A stretch of DNA of 8,850 nt. It comes from Proteobacteria bacterium UBA6908 (GTDB taxonomy: Bacteria > Pseudomonadota > Gammaproteobacteria > Acidiferrobacterales > UBA6901). The position numbers and the translations under genes were made by a program. The notes under the pieces are model-generated. The model searched no databases and was not told the origin of the DNA. It saw nothing but the letters and a program-made list of their open reading frames with translations. Numbering within the stretch: position 1 is the first letter of the stretch; each line of letters begins with the position of its first letter. This document shows, one piece after another, positions 7,064 through 8,850 of the stretch. Location: contig DKBE01000054.1 of NCBI GenBank assembly GCA_002451085.1, positions 7,826 to 16,675 of the forward strand. Reading direction: 5' to 3'.

Positions 7064-7395
7064 TCGCCCAGGCCCTGAACACGTGGGGCACATCTGATTT
7101 TGAAGGTGCACTGAAACAGGAAGTTGAGCAGCTGGAGGGTAAGCTGCTGCCCCTGCAGCAAGCTCTGTCGACGACCAGCGTTGTGGCCGAGAGCCCGCAC
7201 CACGTCAGGATTATCCGGATTTCAGAGGATGATCGGTTCATTCATGTCAAAGCCGGGATTCAGTATGCCGGGATCATTGCCGGCTGCAGTTGCGCGGACG
7301 ATCCCACACCCGTCAACGAGGTGACGGAGTACTGTGAAGTGCAGCTGGTGATCAACAAGACAACGGCGGAAACCGTGATCACGCTGGCTGAGTGA
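7054..7395 (+). CDS. Conserved-looking small protein of unknown function with a CxC...C motif
   Basis: 113 residues. I do not recognise a named family. The start is a GTG that overlaps the yebC TAG by one base; no other Met or good start exists in frame, and the Shine-Dalgarno is poor, so translation is probably coupled to yebC. The N-terminal half looks helical and acidic (TSDFEGALKQEVEQLEGKLLPLQQAL). The second half looks like beta strands (HVRIIRISEDDRFIHVKAGIQYAGIIAG). Then comes GCSCADDPTPVNEVTEYCEVQL with Cys78, Cys80 and Cys94, which could bind a metal or be redox-active. No signal peptide or membrane helix, so it is probably cytoplasmic. The charged and hydrophobic pattern, G/C-rich third positions and tight junction argue for a real gene. 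Its place right after yebC suggests a linked job, but this is inference. Confidence 0.75.
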   Translation: MIRLAQALNTWGTSDFEGALKQEVEQLEGKLLPLQQALSTTSVVAESPHHVRIIRISEDDRFIHVKAGIQYAGIIAGCSCADDPTPVNEVTEYCEVQLVINKTTAETVITLAE

Positions 7396-7442
7396 ATTCG
7401 GTTCGTGCGTTTGCGGAACAATCCTGAAAGGCACCGGACACC

Positions 7443-7634
7443 ATGGAACTCAGTGACTCCATACTGATCAATTGCCCGTACTGCGGCGAGCAGATCGAGC
7501 TGGAAATTGACTGCACGATCAGCCAGCAGGAATACGTCGAGGATTGCCAGGTTTGCTGCCAGCCGATCAGCCTGCGTGTCACCGTCGGCGAGGAGGGCGA
7601 ACCGCAGGTCGAGGTGCGCCGCGAGAATGAGTAA
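7443..7634 (+). CDS. CPXCG-motif cysteine-rich small protein (zinc ribbon)
   Basis: 63 residues. Two cysteine knuckles are visible: NCPYCGE (Cys11, Cys14) and EDCQVCCQPI (Cys35, Cys38, Cys39), with a further Cys24 between them. This is the layout of the CPXCG-containing cysteine-rich family, a zinc-ribbon-like fold of unknown function found in proteobacteria. The tail (RVTVGEEGEPQVEVRRENE) is charged. The start has AAAGG 11 bases upstream, a slightly long spacing. It lies 47 bases after the preceding gene with no terminator in between, and its last 8 bases overlap the next gene. It is probably cytoplasmic; the partner (protein or RNA) is unknown. Confidence 0.88.
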   Translation: MELSDSILINCPYCGEQIELEIDCTISQQEYVEDCQVCCQPISLRVTVGEEGEPQVEVRRENE

Positions 7635-7971
7635 TCAACGGGCGTTGCGCGCCATCAAGCTGGCCCATACCGTGATTTGGGCATTCTTCGTCGCATGCAT
7701 CATTGCCATCCCGGTTTACGGCTGGGTCGGCCGCTACACCGTGGCTGGATGGCTCAGTGTCGTGGTGTTGTTCGAAGCGCTGATTGTGGTCTTCAACAGC
7801 TGGCGTTGCCCACTAACCGCGATTGCCGCGCGCTACACCAGTGATCGCCGTGAGAATTTCGATATATATCTGCCGTTGTGGCTGGCACGTTACAACAAGC
7901 AGATATTCGGGACCATATGGCTGGCCGGTGTGGTCTTCACGCTGTATGGGTATATGACCCGGACCGGCTGA
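7627..7971 (+). CDS. Small membrane protein of unknown function, three predicted helices
   Basis: 114 residues from the ATG at 7627. The frame stays open upstream to 7507, but that part overlaps the zinc-ribbon gene in another frame and reads as low-quality Ser/Arg-rich sequence, so the later ATG is chosen; GAGGTG lies ten bases upstream. Hydrophobic segments are at about residues 14-32, 40-57 and 91-109. A conserved-looking loop between helices 2 and 3 reads NSWRCPLTAIAARYTSDRRENFDIYLPLWLARYNKQIFG. The CPLT core recalls DUF2784-type membrane proteins, though I cannot confirm membership. The 8-base overlap with the zinc-ribbon gene suggests coupled translation. Function unknown. Last gene of the plus-strand cluster; the ABC-F gene converges on it 39 bases later. 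Confidence 0.75.
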   Translation: MSNQRALRAIKLAHTVIWAFFVACIIAIPVYGWVGRYTVAGWLSVVVLFEALIVVFNSWRCPLTAIAARYTSDRRENFDIYLPLWLARYNKQIFGTIWLAGVVFTLYGYMTRTG

Positions 7972-8010
7972 TGCTGACGGCCGACAGCGCGGCGCGAAGC
8001 CCGTGCCCGG

Positions 8011-8850
8011 CTAGCCCTGAATGCCGGCTTGCCGCCGGTCTTCAAGGCCCTGGCTGACCAGGTAGTCGTCGTAACTGCCGCTGAAGTTCACGATGCCCTG
8101 CGGAGTGAGCTCGATGATGCGCGTGGCCAGTGACGACACGAATTCGCGGTCGTGGCTCACGAACAGCAGTGTCCCGGGATAATTCTCGAGCGCGGTATTG
8201 AGCGACTCGATGGATTCCATGTCGAGGTGGTTGGTGGGTTCGTCCATGACCAGCACGTTGGGCTGCTGCAGCATGAGTTTGCCGAACAGCATACGCCCCT
8301 GTTCGCCGCCGGAAATGATCTTCACCGACTTGGTGATGTCGTCCTGCGAGAACAGCATGCGACCCAGCACGGCGCGAATGGCCTGCTCGTCGTCGCTCGG
8401 CCGGCGCCACTGGATCATCCAGTCGAACAGCGACCGGTCTTCGGAAAAATCGGCGGCGTGGTCCTGAGCGAAGTAGCCGATGCGGACATTTTCCGACCAT
8501 TTGACCTTGCCGTGGTCCGGCGGCAGTTCGCCGACCAGTGTCTTCAGCAGCGTGGACTTGCCGATACCGTTCGGGCCGATGATGGCAATACGCTCGCCGA
8601 CCTCGACCATCAGATTCAGGTTCTTGAAGAGCGGAATGGCGCCGTACCCCTTACTCAAGGCCTCCACTTCCAGCGCCAGACGATAGAGCTTTTTCTCCTG
8701 ACCGAAGCGGATGAACGGATTGGCGCGGCTCGACGGCTTGATGTCCTCGAGCTTGATCTTGTCGATCTGGCGCGCGCGTGAGGTCGCTTGCTTGGCCTTG
8801 GAGGCGTTGGCCGAGAAGCGGCTGACAAAGGTCTGGAGCTCGGCGATCTG
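8011..8850 (-). CDS. ybiT: ABC-F ATPase, YbiT-like, C-terminal 279 residues (5' end outside window)
   Basis: The minus-strand frame is open to the window edge. Its first residues, [38 protein letters not shown], are the end of the inter-domain linker of a YbiT-type ABC-F protein. The second ATPase domain follows: Walker [10 protein letters not shown] (8577-8551), Q-loop YFAQDH, signature ISGGEQGR, Walker [13 protein letters not shown] and H-loop SHDREF, ending with [16 protein letters not shown]. About half of the roughly 530-residue protein is present. ABC-F proteins are soluble, lack transmembrane domains and act on the ribosome E site through the linker to influence elongation; YbiT is one of the four E. 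coli members. The signature starts with Ile in place of the usual Leu, a mild change. The gene stops 39 bases from the convergent membrane-protein gene. An internal ATG at 8667 is not the start. Confidence 0.95.
   Translation of the reverse strand, partial: QIAELQTFVSRFSANASKAKQATSRARQIDKIKLEDIKPSSRANPFIRFGQEKKLYRLALEVEALSKGYGAIPLFKNLNLMVEVGERIAIIGPNGIGKSTLLKTLVGELPPDHGKVKWSENVRIGYFAQDHAADFSEDRSLFDWMIQWRRPSDDEQAIRAVLGRMLFSQDDITKSVKIISGGEQGRMLFGKLMLQQPNVLVMDEPTNHLDMESIESLNTALENYPGTLLFVSHDREFVSSLATRIIELTPQGIVNFSGSYDDYLVSQGLEDRRQAGIQG

Noticed and set aside
7972..8010. Terminator between the convergent membrane-protein and ABC-F genes
   Set aside because: The 39-base G/C-rich gap has only 4-bp complementary segments and no T run on either strand.
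8152..8781. Plus-strand open frame of 209 codons opposite the ABC-F gene
   Set aside because: It is the complement of conserved ABC-F motifs and has no recognisable product of its own.

Overview
The window looks like ordinary chromosomal DNA from a gram-negative proteobacterium, most likely a gammaproteobacterium. Codon third positions are strongly G/C biased. The NhaA is the long-loop type, the ABC-F gene is clearly YbiT-like, there is an NfeD/slipin pair, and one protein carries a lipobox. I see no phage genes, transposase, CRISPR array, rRNA or tRNA. I cannot name the genus.

Left part (1-4754): the window opens inside an nhaA-type Na+/H+ antiporter gene on the plus strand, cut at its 5' end. 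It converges on a minus-strand block that reads, in transcription order, nfeD (membrane ClpP-class protease, 4754-3378), a slipin/stomatin gene starting one base after the nfeD stop (3376-2618), a 345-base gap with two imperfect inverted repeats, and an SMP-30/gluconolactonase-like beta-propeller lipoprotein (2272-1289). A strong hairpin between the lipoprotein gene and nhaA probably ends transcription, perhaps in both directions.

Middle (4755-6200): a 357-base divergent spacer with a repeated 10-mer separates nfeD from a plus-strand gene for an exported protein with an HExxH zinc-protease motif. I cannot assign it to a named family.

Right part (6353-7971): a compact plus-strand cluster begins with a YebC/TACO1-family protein of the MGAQWK subtype. 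It continues with a 113-residue protein of unknown function whose GTG start overlaps the yebC stop, inside the loop of a perfect hairpin. Then come a 63-residue CPXCG zinc-ribbon protein and a small 3-TM protein, whose genes overlap by 8 bases. The window ends in the C-terminal half of a convergent ybiT-like ABC-F ATPase gene on the minus strand.

The themes are membrane and envelope homeostasis (NhaA, NfeD/slipin, lipoprotein, exported zincin) and translation (YebC, ABC-F). The least explained parts are the small genes downstream of yebC, the start-codon hairpin at 7046-7063, and the orphan HExxH protein. I found no clear evidence of a wholly new multi-gene system.
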